DNA of 64,000 nucleotides from an uncultured Planctomycetota bacterium (GTDB lineage Bacteria; Planctomycetota; Planctomycetia; Pirellulales; Thermoguttaceae): assembly GCA_900318195.1 (NCBI GenBank), contig ONJR01000144.1:1-64000 (forward strand), given 5' to 3'. This document shows positions 1 through 8,905 of this stretch, one piece after another. A model generated the notes under the pieces. That model did no database searches. It saw nothing but the letters and a program-made list of their open reading frames with translations, and had not been told where the DNA came from. Made by a program: the position numbers and the translations under genes. Numbering within the stretch: the first letter of the stretch is position 1; each line of letters begins with the position of its first letter.

Positions 1-33
1 ATGAGGTCATCGGTTCGAACCCGTTATCCTCCA
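1..33 (+). tRNA. tRNA-Ala, 3' part only (cut by window start)
   Basis: The first 33 bases are identical to the 3' part of the complete tRNA-Ala at 75-147: end of the anticodon stem, variable loop, T-arm with TTCGAAC loop, acceptor strand ATCCTCC and discriminator A. The 5' half and the anticodon lie outside the window, so the alanine assignment rests only on identity to the neighbour. As in that copy, the 3' CCA is not encoded. Confidence 0.85.
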
Positions 34-74
34 CTGCAAGACAGAGCGTCTTACTACTGCTTGAATCAAGCAAT

Positions 75-147
75 GGGGGATTAGCTCAGTTGGGAGAGCG
101 CATGGCTGGCAGCCATGAGGTCATCGGTTCGAACCCGTTATCCTCCA
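75..147 (+). tRNA. tRNA-Ala (anticodon GGC)
   Basis: A complete 73-nt cloverleaf. The acceptor stem GGGGGAT pairs with ATCCTCC (one G-T pair), the D-arm holds AGTTGGGA, the anticodon stem CATGG/CCATG encloses the loop CTGGCAG with anticodon GGC (reads GCC alanine codons), and the T-arm loop is TTCGAAC. The discriminator base is A and CCA is not encoded, so it would be added after transcription. It lies 41 bases downstream of a second copy and is followed at once by a terminator, which suggests the pair is one transcript. Confidence 0.96.
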
Positions 148-151
148 CTCT

Positions 152-176
152 AACGCGCCTTCGTGCGCGTTTTTTT
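152..176 (+). terminator. Intrinsic terminator of the tRNA-Ala pair
   Basis: A 7-bp stem, AACGCGC paired with GCGCGTT, with a 6-nt loop CTTCGT, runs into a stretch of T. It starts five bases after the tRNA discriminator base. Confidence 0.85.
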
Positions 177-227
177 GTTTCTTGCTCGTCGCGCGCTAGC
201 GTTCATCCAACGCGAGCGTAGTCATCT

Positions 228-1508
228 TTACATTCCAATATTTCCACCGCGTTCTGCGTCCTCTTTTACCTCTTTCATAATGCGGCGATACTCTGCTGTT
301 GTTACAAATAACACGTCTCCGGAGGAATTCAACGCCGTTTCAAAGCTGTCTTGAACAACTCCAATAACAAATCCAACGCCCACAACCTGCATCGAGACGT
401 CATTTGGAATATTGAAAAGTGAACAGGCCATTGGAATCAGGAGTAGAGAGCCGCCGGCAATACCAGACGCGCCGCACGCGGCCAAAGCCGATATAACGCA
501 CAGCCACACCGACGTCGTAAAGCTCACGTCCAGCCCTAACGAATGCGCCGCCGTCAGCGTCATAACAGAAATTGTAATTGCCGCTCCGTTCATATTAATT
601 ACGGCGCCAAGCGGAATCGCCACAGAATAAAAGTCACGATCGACGCCCAACTTCTCACAAACAGCCATGTTGACTGGAATATTAGCGGCGGAACTACGGG
701 TAAAAAACGCCGTTACGCCGCTCATCCGTAGGCACTTCCAAACGAGAGGATAAGGATTGCGTCTCAAAGAAATCGCCACGATTATCGGATTCACAATTAG
801 CGCAACAACAAGAACGCACGCAACGATTAGGAGCGCCAATTTACCGTATTCTTTAAAAATCGACACGCCTTCGCTAGCGACTGCCGAATACACCAGTCCC
901 ATGATACCAAAAGGAGCTAAAGCAATTATCCAACGCGTTACGTGCGACAGAGCGTTAGAACAGTCGAGAAGGAAGCTCTTGGTTTCTGAAGATCCAACCT
1001 TTTTGACTGCTATACCAAGTACAATTGCCCAAAACAGAATTGGAAGATACTGCGCGTCCGTGAGCGCCGACACCGGATTCGTCGTCACACTCTGGAGAAT
1101 ATTCGATACCACGGTGGAAACGCTTTGAACCGTTCCGGACGCGCCGGAAGAATTCCAATCAAGCGTGAGCATGATTGGAAAACGATCGCACGCCAGCGAC
1201 GCAACGACCGCCGCTAGTAACGTCGACAAAAGGTAATAAAAAATAACCAGTCGAAAACGCGAGCCCAACCCACCCTTATTCAGTGAAATCGAGGCGAGAA
1301 TTATCACAAAGACCAAAAGGGGCGCGATGGACTTGAGCGCGCTCACGAAAAGCGTTCCCAACAGCGAAAGCGCCGTAAAATTCAGATTAAGTAGCGCTAT
1401 TAACACTCCCAAAATGACGCCGCAAAGAATCTTTGGAACCATCCCGACGCTATTGTATCCACGCAAGATTGACGTTAAAAGTCGCTTGATTAAACCGTCG
1501 TCGTTCAT
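228..1508 (-). CDS. sstT: Serine/threonine:sodium symporter SstT
   Basis: A 426-residue polytopic inner-membrane protein of the dicarboxylate/amino acid:cation symporter family (DAACS), closest by eye to SstT, which imports L-serine and L-threonine with Na+. Family signatures present include AFFTRSSAANIPVNMAVCEK (residues about 275-295), the hairpin region PLGAVINMNGAAITI, CGASGIAGGSLLLIP and the C-terminal QDSFETALNSSGDVLF. Length is close to the usual 410-420. The ATG start has a GAGG ribosome-binding site six bases upstream. It is the last gene of a leftward run, 22 bases after trmL, and is probably co-transcribed with it. Confidence 0.93.
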   Translation of the reverse strand: MNDDGLIKRLLTSILRGYNSVGMVPKILCGVILGVLIALLNLNFTALSLLGTLFVSALKSIAPLLVFVIILASISLNKGGLGSRFRLVIFYYLLSTLLAAVVASLACDRFPIMLTLDWNSSGASGTVQSVSTVVSNILQSVTTNPVSALTDAQYLPILFWAIVLGIAVKKVGSSETKSFLLDCSNALSHVTRWIIALAPFGIMGLVYSAVASEGVSIFKEYGKLALLIVACVLVVALIVNPIIVAISLRRNPYPLVWKCLRMSGVTAFFTRSSAANIPVNMAVCEKLGVDRDFYSVAIPLGAVINMNGAAITISVMTLTAAHSLGLDVSFTTSVWLCVISALAACGASGIAGGSLLLIPMACSLFNIPNDVSMQVVGVGFVIGVVQDSFETALNSSGDVLFVTTAEYRRIMKEVKEDAERGGNIGM

Positions 1509-1530
1509 TTCGCGCCTCGTGTGCTGTGCT

Positions 1531-2061
1531 TTAACCGAATTTTAACTGTCTTCGCGCCTCGAAACTAGCAATCGCCACACTAACAGAGATGTTTAGCGAT
1601 CTGATCTGCGGACGAATAGGAATACGAAGCGTCCTAGCGGAGTCCTCTAGTAAGGAAGCAGGTAAACCTCTGGACTCTGCGCCAAAAACAAAAACGTCTC
1701 CGAGTTCATAATCGACTTCGTCATAATTCCGAGCGCCACGTTTGGTAAAATAGAAAAAACGACGTCGCATGGAATCGTTCTCACTACCGGACAACCGCCT
1801 ACAAAGCTCGCTCCAATTAGGGACAAGCTCCCAGTCTAAATACGGCCAATAGTCCAAACCGGCGCGCTTTAATTTCCGATCGCTAATCTGAAAACCAAGC
1901 GGCTCGATCAACCAAAGTTTAGCTCCCAAACCAACGCAGGTGCGCCCAATTGCGCCAACGTTCGCCGCTATTTCCGGTTCATACAAAACAATGTGCAGCG
2001 GCGCGCGCTCAGTTCTAACGTTGACGATCTGAGAAGCGTCTTCCTCTATCCTATCTTCCAT
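1531..2061 (-). CDS. trmL: tRNA (cytidine/uridine-2'-O-)-methyltransferase TrmL
   Basis: A 176-residue SPOUT-class methyltransferase. TrmL (YibK) 2'-O-methylates the wobble nucleotide of tRNA-Leu isoacceptors. Visible motifs: N-terminal LHIVLYEPEIAANVGAIGRT, the central FGAESRGLP (SAM-binding knot, motif 2) and C-terminal IRSLNISVSVAIASFEARRQ (motif 3). The motif 3 segment reads SLNISVSVA where many TrmL proteins have SLNLxNSVA; related SpoU enzymes use SLNVSVA, so a different 2'-O target is possible. An N-terminal extension of about 20 residues precedes the conserved core; the ATG has a distant AAGGAG. It lies between the terminator-like hairpin after yidC and sstT. Confidence 0.85.
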   Translation of the reverse strand: MEDRIEEDASQIVNVRTERAPLHIVLYEPEIAANVGAIGRTCVGLGAKLWLIEPLGFQISDRKLKRAGLDYWPYLDWELVPNWSELCRRLSGSENDSMRRRFFYFTKRGARNYDEVDYELGDVFVFGAESRGLPASLLEDSARTLRIPIRPQIRSLNISVSVAIASFEARRQLKFG

Positions 2062-2147
2062 TTCACTCTTTTACTCCTTGGTAATATTCGGCTCGAGCAA
2101 TTGTCGAGATTGCCTTCTCGGCGCTAGCGCATATCTCCTGTCGGAAA

Positions 2148-2179
2148 AGGCGCTCGAAAGGAACAACCTTCGAGCGCCT
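2148..2179 (-). terminator. Probable intrinsic terminator of yidC
   Basis: A stem of about 13 bp with one bulged A (AGGCGCTCGAAAGG at 2148-2161 against CCTTCGAGCGCCT at 2167-2179) closes a 5-nt loop. On the minus strand it is followed by CCTTTTCC, a short T-tract. It would separate yidC from trmL. Confidence 0.6.
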
Positions 2180-2227
2180 ACAAGCCGCAATCAGTTAGCT
2201 TTCTTGTCGCCTAGCGTGGGAGATTAC

Positions 2228-5200
2228 CTAACGTCTTTTCCTTTTCTCGCGCTTCGCACGTTGCTCAGCCTCTGCTTTTGCGAGGCGCTGTTGCTCCTTC
2301 GCACGTTCGAGAACCTCTTCCCACCACAATCGAAGCTTGCTCTTCGGTTGTTCATTGGAGTCGCTAGAAATACGCCGTCCCTTCTTATCACGCCGCGTTT
2401 CATACGTCTCGAATTTCCGACCTGCCTTGGTTTGCGCCGTTTTATCTTTTTTCGATTCAAATCCGCTCGGTGCGCGCGACGTTTGAACAGAGGTCGCTGC
2501 ACCTGCGTCAGACGCTAACTCGAGATCGCGACGAGGCAACATTTTTCTCTCAAGCAACCCCCAGAGGCTCGAAACAATAAAATAGACGCATAGACCGCTG
2601 GGAACTTTGAAGAACATGAATCCCATGAAAATCATCATGAAGTTCATCATTCGACGCATTGCGCGCTGTTGTTGCGCCTGCAGATCGTCGCCGACTGGAG
2701 GCGGAACAAGTAGCTTCTGTTGCAAGAGGAAAAGAGCTATCGTTATAATCGGCAGGATATTCAAGTAAGGTCCAAGCGATAGAAAAGAGAGAAAACCTCC
2801 GCCGCTCATGTTAAAACTCGGCCATCCGATCGACTTCCAGAACTCGCTCCAATTCAGCGCCATATCAGGAGCCGCCAAATTCGAGCACCATCGAACCGAT
2901 CTCGAAAAGAGAGGCGCGCCATATAGGTTCACGTCGAGCGAAAGCGCCTTATACAGACCTATGAATATCGGCATCTGTATGAATATCGGCAAACACCCGC
3001 TCAGCGGATTAACGCCATGCTTCTTAAAGAGCGCCTGCTGCGCAACCATCATTTCCTGAGGATTGTCCTTGTATTTCTCCTTCAGTTTAGTCAATTCGGG
3101 CTGAAGTTTCTGCATACGCAACGAACTGGCAACCTGCTTGCGGCTGAGCGGGAACAAACACAGGCGAACCAGAATCGTCAGCATGATAATAGCGACGCCA
3201 TAGTTGAAAACAAGATAGTCGTGAAAGAAGTGAAGAATCCACAGGAGCGGAATCGAAACAAACCAGAACCAACCGTAAACTATCGTCTTACTGAGTCCGT
3301 AGTCCGCCATAATATCGCGCTGTTTTGGACCCATGAATACCGTTATCTCCTGACGAAAAACATCACCCGACTGACCGTAAGGCGCCAAAACAAGTTCCTC
3401 ACTCTTCATTCGAAAAGAGACGTCGGTAAAGTTTACGTGCTGATTGAAACGTGCCCCGACTCGAATAGGCGCATAGGTAAATCGCGAACCGCCGTTGCGC
3501 ACGTCGGGTAACGCCGTACATTGAAAATATTGACCGTCGACCCCAAGAAAGTCAAGCTTAACTGAATCGCTCTGTCGCGTCTTGTCCTCAGCTATATCCC
3601 AACACTTGATCACGTTGAAATTCTTACGATCATTTGCGGAAACGACAAGGTCGCGCAAACCGTAGGATCCCCAGCCTGGTCCGGTTTTTCGTCCCGCAGA
3701 AAACCACGCGCCCTCGAGGGGTAAACCTGTCGGTCCATCCAATAAATAGGCAACGCGTCGCGACGACGTCGCGTCATAATTTTTAACTTCCACCGTCAGA
3801 TTAAGGTGGTATGCACGACCATTCTCAACAAATGCGTCAACAGCCTCAGCTGATCTGCCTGAGTCGTTACTCAACGCTAATTCATAACGCTTAATCACCT
3901 CAAGACGTCGATCAAGCAAGGTTCTTTTGAAGACAGCCACGCGTTCATTCGAGTTCTCAGCGTCATACCGCCAATTTCCGTTACGCAAATCTACGCCAGC
4001 GAGTTCGGCGTCTAACGTCGTTGAACGTTCAGCGTTCATTGAGCTTGCTCGTTTATCTTCGATCGGAGCCGGCGCCCACGTCGTCAGAGTATCGCCGTCA
4101 ACAGAAGCAAGGGTCATTAGAAACGAGGTAGGATCACTATTCGCTTTACGCTGGTGAGGAGCTTTGGCGTCGTAATTCATGAGCGTATAGGCGTCGACAC
4201 GTTGAGAGTCTACCCCCTGGAGTCCGGCAAGATCCACGTAATCGTCATAATCCAAGACCATCCCGCTGGGACGAATGACGGACAAAGGCGCCGACGTTAG
4301 CTCAACCTCGATCATACGAGGCGCGCCCAATGAGGCGACAATTTCCTCGAGCGTTTGTATTCGTTCTGCATTGTCGGAGGAACTTGCCGGCGCGTCAACG
4401 TCAATCTTCTCGTCGTCGACCTTGGCGTCATTAGTCGCGACATTCTCAGAAGCGTTCGAGGAATCCGTCACTTCTGATTCAGTACGCTCGGCGCTCACGG
4501 AAATGGTCGCGGTAGGAGAGGTATTTACGAGTTTTTCAAAAGCGGCGGTCGCCAGACGATATTCTTCCGATTTCGCGAGACGTTCGGCTTCATAAACTTC
4601 AAGTTTTATCTTCTCACCCGATCGTGTCGAAAGGAGCGCTGTACGCAAATCCTCGAAGCTTTCAATTTTAGCAGACGCGCCGGCGGAGTCTACAAATCCA
4701 ACAATACGGTCGCCCGCTCTAAGACCTGCGCGCTCAGCTGGCGAACCGTTGCCAACAACCTGCGCGCACACGCCAGGCATACCGTTTTCGGTTTCCATTC
4801 GCGCTCGCGATTCGTCGACGACAATCTGTCCCAAATAACCGGTATCATCGCTATTATCAGCATAACTCTGTTCGTTGAGTTCCACGCGTGCGATTGCGGC
4901 TCCGCGACTCGTTAGAGTTACCAGCATTTTATAAGGACTGTCTGCATTCAACGAACCCAGCGTAACATACTGTGTTTCTGCCTCTTCTTCCTCGCGTGTC
5001 GCCGCTTCCACAAATTCGGTCGGCAACCCTGCCTTTTCCTGATCAGTGAGCTTTGGCGGCGCCGTCGTCGCTTCCTCTCGCCAATCGGTCGCAACCATAG
5101 GCTCTTCTGGTCGTGAATTCATGACCTTGATCGTCCAAATGATCAAAAAGGTCAACATCATAATAAAAAAGAAATTCGACTTAGGAGGTTGCTGCGGTGC

Positions 5201-5266
5201 GAGACCTTTTTTCATAGAATTGGGAATCTCGGGTGGCTGCAAGCGAGGAAGTTTCGGAACGGTCAT
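2228..5266 (-). CDS. yidC: Membrane protein insertase YidC, with PDZ-like periplasmic insertion and long basic tail
   Basis: A 1012-residue YidC/Oxa1-family insertase, which places membrane proteins in the inner membrane with or after the Sec translocon. Layout: N-terminal membrane segment (about 32-49); a large periplasmic region holding a PDZ-like module at about 146-226 (key stretch GSPAERAGLRAGDRIVGF); a beta-sandwich part; the conserved five-helix insertase core at about 660-908 (VRLCLFPLSRKQ, GCLPIFIQMPIFIGLY, FKVPSGLCVYF); then about 104 mostly basic residues ending REKRKRR. Gram-negative YidC is usually 540-600 residues, so this is very long. Basic tails on YidC of Rhodopirellula are known to bind ribosomes; a similar role is inferred here. 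There is no rpmH or rnpA nearby. No Shine-Dalgarno is visible at the ATG. Confidence 0.93.
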   Translation of the reverse strand: MTVPKLPRLQPPEIPNSMKKGLAPQQPPKSNFFFIMMLTFLIIWTIKVMNSRPEEPMVATDWREEATTAPPKLTDQEKAGLPTEFVEAATREEEEAETQYVTLGSLNADSPYKMLVTLTSRGAAIARVELNEQSYADNSDDTGYLGQIVVDESRARMETENGMPGVCAQVVGNGSPAERAGLRAGDRIVGFVDSAGASAKIESFEDLRTALLSTRSGEKIKLEVYEAERLAKSEEYRLATAAFEKLVNTSPTATISVSAERTESEVTDSSNASENVATNDAKVDDEKIDVDAPASSSDNAERIQTLEEIVASLGAPRMIEVELTSAPLSVIRPSGMVLDYDDYVDLAGLQGVDSQRVDAYTLMNYDAKAPHQRKANSDPTSFLMTLASVDGDTLTTWAPAPIEDKRASSMNAERSTTLDAELAGVDLRNGNWRYDAENSNERVAVFKRTLLDRRLEVIKRYELALSNDSGRSAEAVDAFVENGRAYHLNLTVEVKNYDATSSRRVAYLLDGPTGLPLEGAWFSAGRKTGPGWGSYGLRDLVVSANDRKNFNVIKCWDIAEDKTRQSDSVKLDFLGVDGQYFQCTALPDVRNGGSRFTYAPIRVGARFNQHVNFTDVSFRMKSEELVLAPYGQSGDVFRQEITVFMGPKQRDIMADYGLSKTIVYGWFWFVSIPLLWILHFFHDYLVFNYGVAIIMLTILVRLCLFPLSRKQVASSLRMQKLQPELTKLKEKYKDNPQEMMVAQQALFKKHGVNPLSGCLPIFIQMPIFIGLYKALSLDVNLYGAPLFSRSVRWCSNLAAPDMALNWSEFWKSIGWPSFNMSGGGFLSFLSLGPYLNILPIITIALFLLQQKLLVPPPVGDDLQAQQQRAMRRMMNFMMIFMGFMFFKVPSGLCVYFIVSSLWGLLERKMLPRRDLELASDAGAATSVQTSRAPSGFESKKDKTAQTKAGRKFETYETRRDKKGRRISSDSNEQPKSKLRLWWEEVLERAKEQQRLAKAEAEQRAKREKRKRR

Positions 5267-5397
5267 CGATTTTGGATTATGGAGGTGTGCTTTGGAAACA
5301 ATTCTTCAAACGAGACGGCGCGTGAGTCGCGGCAATTCAACCTGACGCGAACTCCGCCAATCTAACGTCTAAGCCCAGAATAAACGCTCTATTTTTT

Positions 5398-6213
5398 CTA
5401 CTTTCCCTCTTTGAGACGTCTCTTAAGAAAATCATAACAACTCAACTCGGGAATTTTTTCAAGATCTTCGATCGTCTTTTCCACATTGTAGGGTATGCGC
5501 CGATACTCGACGTGGTTGTTACTCGAATCACTCGAATTATATTGAACGATAACGTAACACAATCGCGGGTCGCCGTCTCGTGGTTGACCGATCGAGCCAA
5601 CGTTTATGATCAATTTCTGTGCGCCAAGCGGATACCGACAATCGAAATCGTCTTGAACGTCGTTAAAAGACAGATATTGATAATCGGAACAATCGCTCCT
5701 GTCGACGAAAATACCGGGAACGTGCGTGTGTCCGATGAAGCAATACTGCGGAATGGAAGCAAAAAGTTTCGCCATCTTATCCTTGTCGTCCACGTCTTCT
5801 GGAAAGACGTATTCATTCAGGGGATTCCGCGGCGAGCCGTGAACGAAAAGGAAGGGATCCTTACGGAAAAGTCGAGGGATCTCGCCAATAAATTCCAGGC
5901 GAGCCGCCGCTTTTGAGCCATGTTTAGACTCTAACTGCTCACGCGACCAAAAAACAGCGGCTTCGGCGATCATATTGAAACCTTCCGGATCAAAAATAAT
6001 CGCCTGATCGTGGTTCCCGAGCAAACAAACTTCCACCATCTCCTTCTTGCGAAGATTTAACATCAAATCGACGCACTCAATCGGATTTGGTCCATACCCC
6101 AACAAATCGCCCAAACAACATATTTTATCAACATTATGTCTCTTAATGTCGTCAAGAGCGGTATTGAACGCTTCGAGGTTGTTATGAATATCGCTAATAA
6201 CCGCGAATCTCAA
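5398..6213 (-). CDS. Calcineurin-like metallophosphoesterase, cytoplasmic
   Basis: A 271-residue two-metal phosphoesterase of the YfcE/MJ0936 type. The metal-site motifs appear in order: DIHNN (residues about 8-12), GDLLGYGPNP, GNHDQA, HGSPRNP and GHTHVPG. There is no signal peptide, so it should act in the cytoplasm; the substrate is unknown, and relatives hydrolyse phosphodiesters or phosphoproteins. The start is TTG, chosen because AGGAGGG lies about seven bases upstream and the conserved N-terminal beta strand begins directly after it. It sits 131 bases before yidC and 209 bases after glgB. Confidence 0.85.
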   Translation of the reverse strand: MRFAVISDIHNNLEAFNTALDDIKRHNVDKICCLGDLLGYGPNPIECVDLMLNLRKKEMVEVCLLGNHDQAIIFDPEGFNMIAEAAVFWSREQLESKHGSKAAARLEFIGEIPRLFRKDPFLFVHGSPRNPLNEYVFPEDVDDKDKMAKLFASIPQYCFIGHTHVPGIFVDRSDCSDYQYLSFNDVQDDFDCRYPLGAQKLIINVGSIGQPRDGDPRLCYVIVQYNSSDSSNNHVEYRRIPYNVEKTIEDLEKIPELSCYDFLKRRLKEGK

Positions 6214-6245
6214 TGGAATCCCTCCTCGATTCTATATCCCGCAAC

Positions 6246-6276
6246 GACTGGAAGCCATGAACAAAGGCTTCCAGTC
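6246..6276. other. Perfect 11-bp inverted repeat between glgB and the phosphoesterase gene
   Basis: GACTGGAAGCC at 6246-6256 and GGCTTCCAGTC at 6266-6276 form a perfect hairpin with a 9-nt loop. Neither strand has a T-tract directly after it, so it is not a typical intrinsic terminator. It lies downstream of glgB and 33 bases upstream of the phosphoesterase start. Confidence 0.6.
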
Positions 6277-6422
6277 AAGCGCAAGTGAAAACGAAACTTT
6301 CCCTATTATTGCAAAAAAATAATCGACGTCGAGCCCCTACGCTCCCATACGCGACGTTTCTACGTGTAAATTTCGTCGTATGCGCCGCGCCGAAAGCGCT
6401 ACTATCGTGGAGACTCTCCTAC

Positions 6423-8462
6423 CTAATCAGGGAGCTCATTCAGCTGACTCTCGTTAGACGAACGAACCGGCTTGAAAAACGAGACTCCAAGTGGCGGCGC
6501 TAGAATTTCGATGGACTGAGCCCGCCCATCACACGACAACGCGTTACAGACTACGCGTCCGTTACCCACTCCGCTACCGCCATAAAATGGCGCGTCGGAG
6601 CAGAAAATCTCTTGATAGTCAACCAATTCGGGAACGCCTATCCGCTTACGACGCGGCACTGGAGTGAAATTAGCAACGACCAGAATGTGATCTTGAGGAT
6701 CAACCGCTTTACGCAAGAAAGAAAACGTACTCTCCTCCCAGGAAGAACAATTAATCCACTCAAACCCGCTGGATTCAAAATCGCGCTCGTGTAACGCTCT
6801 TTCTTGCCGGTAAAGCTGATTCAAATCAGCGACACACCGTTGTAGACCACCGTGTGTATCGTCGTATCTCAACAACGCCCAATCAAGGCTTTCGTCAAAG
6901 TTCCACTCCTTCCACTGACCAAATTCACAACCCATAAAGAGGAGTTTTTTACCTGGATGGGACCACATATACCCGTAGAGTAGGCGCGCAAGAGCAAACT
7001 TCTGCCAAAGATCGCCTGGCGCGTTGCCGATGATCGTGCCTTTGCCATGCACTACTTCGTCATGGGATATCGGAAGTACGAAATTCTCTGAGAACGCGTA
7101 CATTATACTAAAGGTCATCTGATCGTGATGGTACTTGCGGTATATCGGGTCTTCGCGACAGTATCTCAAGACGTCGTTCATCCACCCCATATTCCATTTC
7201 ATGGAGAATCCGAGTCCACCGTCGCAAACAGGACGCGAAACTCCCGACCACGAGGTTGACTCCTCCGCAATAGTTAAGACCCCTTTATACTGACCGTGCG
7301 CGACCACGTTAAGTTCCTTCAGAAATTCGATAGCTTCGAGATTCTCGCGTCCACCATATTTATTGGGAACCCACTCGCCCGGTTTCCGACTATAGTCAAG
7401 ATAGAGCATTGAGGCAACGGCGTCGACTCGCAATCCGTCTACATGATATTTATCGAACCAAAATAATGCGTTCGATATTAGATAATTGCGAACTTCGTTG
7501 CGTCCATAATTAAAAATGAGCGTGCCCCAATCGCGGTGTTCGCCCAGTCGAGAGTCCTCATACTCGTAAAGCGCAGTGCCGTCAAATCGACGTAGTCCGT
7601 GTGAATCCTTGGGAAAATGCGCTGGAACCCAGTCTATGATGACGCCAATACCATTCTGATGACATTGATCGACGAGGTACATGAAGTCTTCCGGCGATCC
7701 ATATCGACTCGTAACGGCGTACATTCCTATAACCTGATATCCCCAGCTCGCGAGTAAAGGATGTTCAGAAATCGGCAAAAACTCAACGTGGGTGTAGCCT
7801 AACTTCTTAACGTAATCGATCAGAGGTTTGGCAATTTCTCGGTAATTCGGCAACTTATTGGGAAATGTCTCGGAGCGCGCCCAGCTACCAAGATGAACTT
7901 CATATATCGAGACGGGCGATCTCAACCAAGCCACGTCGTCCGATTCGCGCGCGGCTATCCACTCTTGATCGTGCCATTCGTACTTGTCAAGATCAGCTAC
8001 CACCGACGCTGTTAGAGGCGCAACCTCGCTACGAAAACCTATGGGATCTGCGCGCTCGGTTACAATATCGCCTGTCTCAATCCGGTATTTGTAGAGAGAC
8101 CCTTCCCCGACTCCTGGGACAAAAACTTCCCATAATCCAGAAGGATAGCGCTTCCACATCGGATTCTGACGACTGTCCCAATCATTGAAGTCGCCTATTA
8201 CAGAAACGTTCGTCGCATTAGGCGCCCAAACGACAAAGTTGACGCCCTTCTGTCCTTCCAACTCCACCAGATGCGCGCCAAGTTTCTCGTAGCTCTTCCA
8301 ATGCCGACCTTCTCCTAATAGATAATAGTCGAAATCGGAAAGAATTGTCGTCGACGCGGAATTTCGCGGCGCACAACTGCCCACGTCAGCGGCGCTCTCC
8401 GGGACGCGTTCCAGTTCGTTTTCAGTAGATTCATCGAGAGGAATTTTATCGGATTTTCCCAT
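6423..8462 (-). CDS. glgB: 1,4-alpha-glucan branching enzyme GlgB
   Basis: A 679-residue GH13 branching enzyme that makes alpha-1,6 branches in glycogen. Order: short N-terminal extension; CBM48-like beta-sandwich (VVWAPNATNVSVIGDFNDWD, about 75-95); catalytic barrel with VIIDWVPAHFP, the nucleophile in GLRVDAVASM, the acid/base in TIAEEST and the transition-state Asp in ISHDEVVHGKG; then the all-beta C-terminal domain. A second N-terminal CBM48 is missing, as in shorter GlgB proteins. GGAG lies eight bases before the ATG. No other glycogen genes are adjacent, although the plus-strand neighbour also encodes a carbohydrate-related protein. Confidence 0.96.
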   Translation of the reverse strand: MGKSDKIPLDESTENELERVPESAADVGSCAPRNSASTTILSDFDYYLLGEGRHWKSYEKLGAHLVELEGQKGVNFVVWAPNATNVSVIGDFNDWDSRQNPMWKRYPSGLWEVFVPGVGEGSLYKYRIETGDIVTERADPIGFRSEVAPLTASVVADLDKYEWHDQEWIAARESDDVAWLRSPVSIYEVHLGSWARSETFPNKLPNYREIAKPLIDYVKKLGYTHVEFLPISEHPLLASWGYQVIGMYAVTSRYGSPEDFMYLVDQCHQNGIGVIIDWVPAHFPKDSHGLRRFDGTALYEYEDSRLGEHRDWGTLIFNYGRNEVRNYLISNALFWFDKYHVDGLRVDAVASMLYLDYSRKPGEWVPNKYGGRENLEAIEFLKELNVVAHGQYKGVLTIAEESTSWSGVSRPVCDGGLGFSMKWNMGWMNDVLRYCREDPIYRKYHHDQMTFSIMYAFSENFVLPISHDEVVHGKGTIIGNAPGDLWQKFALARLLYGYMWSHPGKKLLFMGCEFGQWKEWNFDESLDWALLRYDDTHGGLQRCVADLNQLYRQERALHERDFESSGFEWINCSSWEESTFSFLRKAVDPQDHILVVANFTPVPRRKRIGVPELVDYQEIFCSDAPFYGGSGVGNGRVVCNALSCDGRAQSIEILAPPLGVSFFKPVRSSNESQLNELPD

Positions 8463-8905
8463 TATACAGTCTCCGTCAAGCTTCGAGCCTGCTCTTCACA
8501 TCTTAACGTTTCCATTGAACGCCCGAAGATATACGCCGCACTCGTGGAAACGCTCCATTCGGTCAAGTATAATACATTCTGATCTTAACTCAACCTCGTC
8601 GGACAAAAAAAGAAAAATAATAGCTCGTTCATAACAAAACAGTCTTGATCGGAGATATAGATCTTCAAGATTCGACACATTGCCCGATTTTTGCATTTTG
8701 TGCTTGCTACCGTCTAAAAAGAGCTTGATTTTAAAAATGGAAGAGGGATAATGAGGAAATGACAGTCGGGAAGTCGTTCGTTCGGCGTAGGTCTGAATGA
8801 GTTGACTCGAAAGACCCCGGCTTTATGAATCGACAGCAGATTGCATCGCGTTGACAGAGTCGCGCTGTCGACCTGTTGCCTTCTACGTTTTTAGGAGAAT
8901 ACAAG
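8463..8905. other. Intergenic region between divergent glgB and DUF1080 gene
   Basis: This 443-base gap holds the 5' leaders of two divergent genes. The only pattern I can support is a moderate promoter-like pair on the plus strand (8725-8752). Short open frames here have no recognisable content. Confidence 0.5.
8725..8752 (+). promoter_or_regulatory. Putative sigma-70-type promoter for the DUF1080 gene
   Basis: TTGATT, a 16-base spacer, then GATAAT. It would give a leader of about 145 bases before the start at 8906. This is a pattern match only. Confidence 0.35.

Noticed and set aside
5046..5345. 99-codon plus-strand frame over the yidC start
   Set aside because: No recognisable content; overlaps the conserved N-terminus of YidC.
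8454..8470. TATAAT overlapping the glgB start as a promoter
   Set aside because: It touches the start codon itself, leaving no room for a leader or ribosome-binding site.
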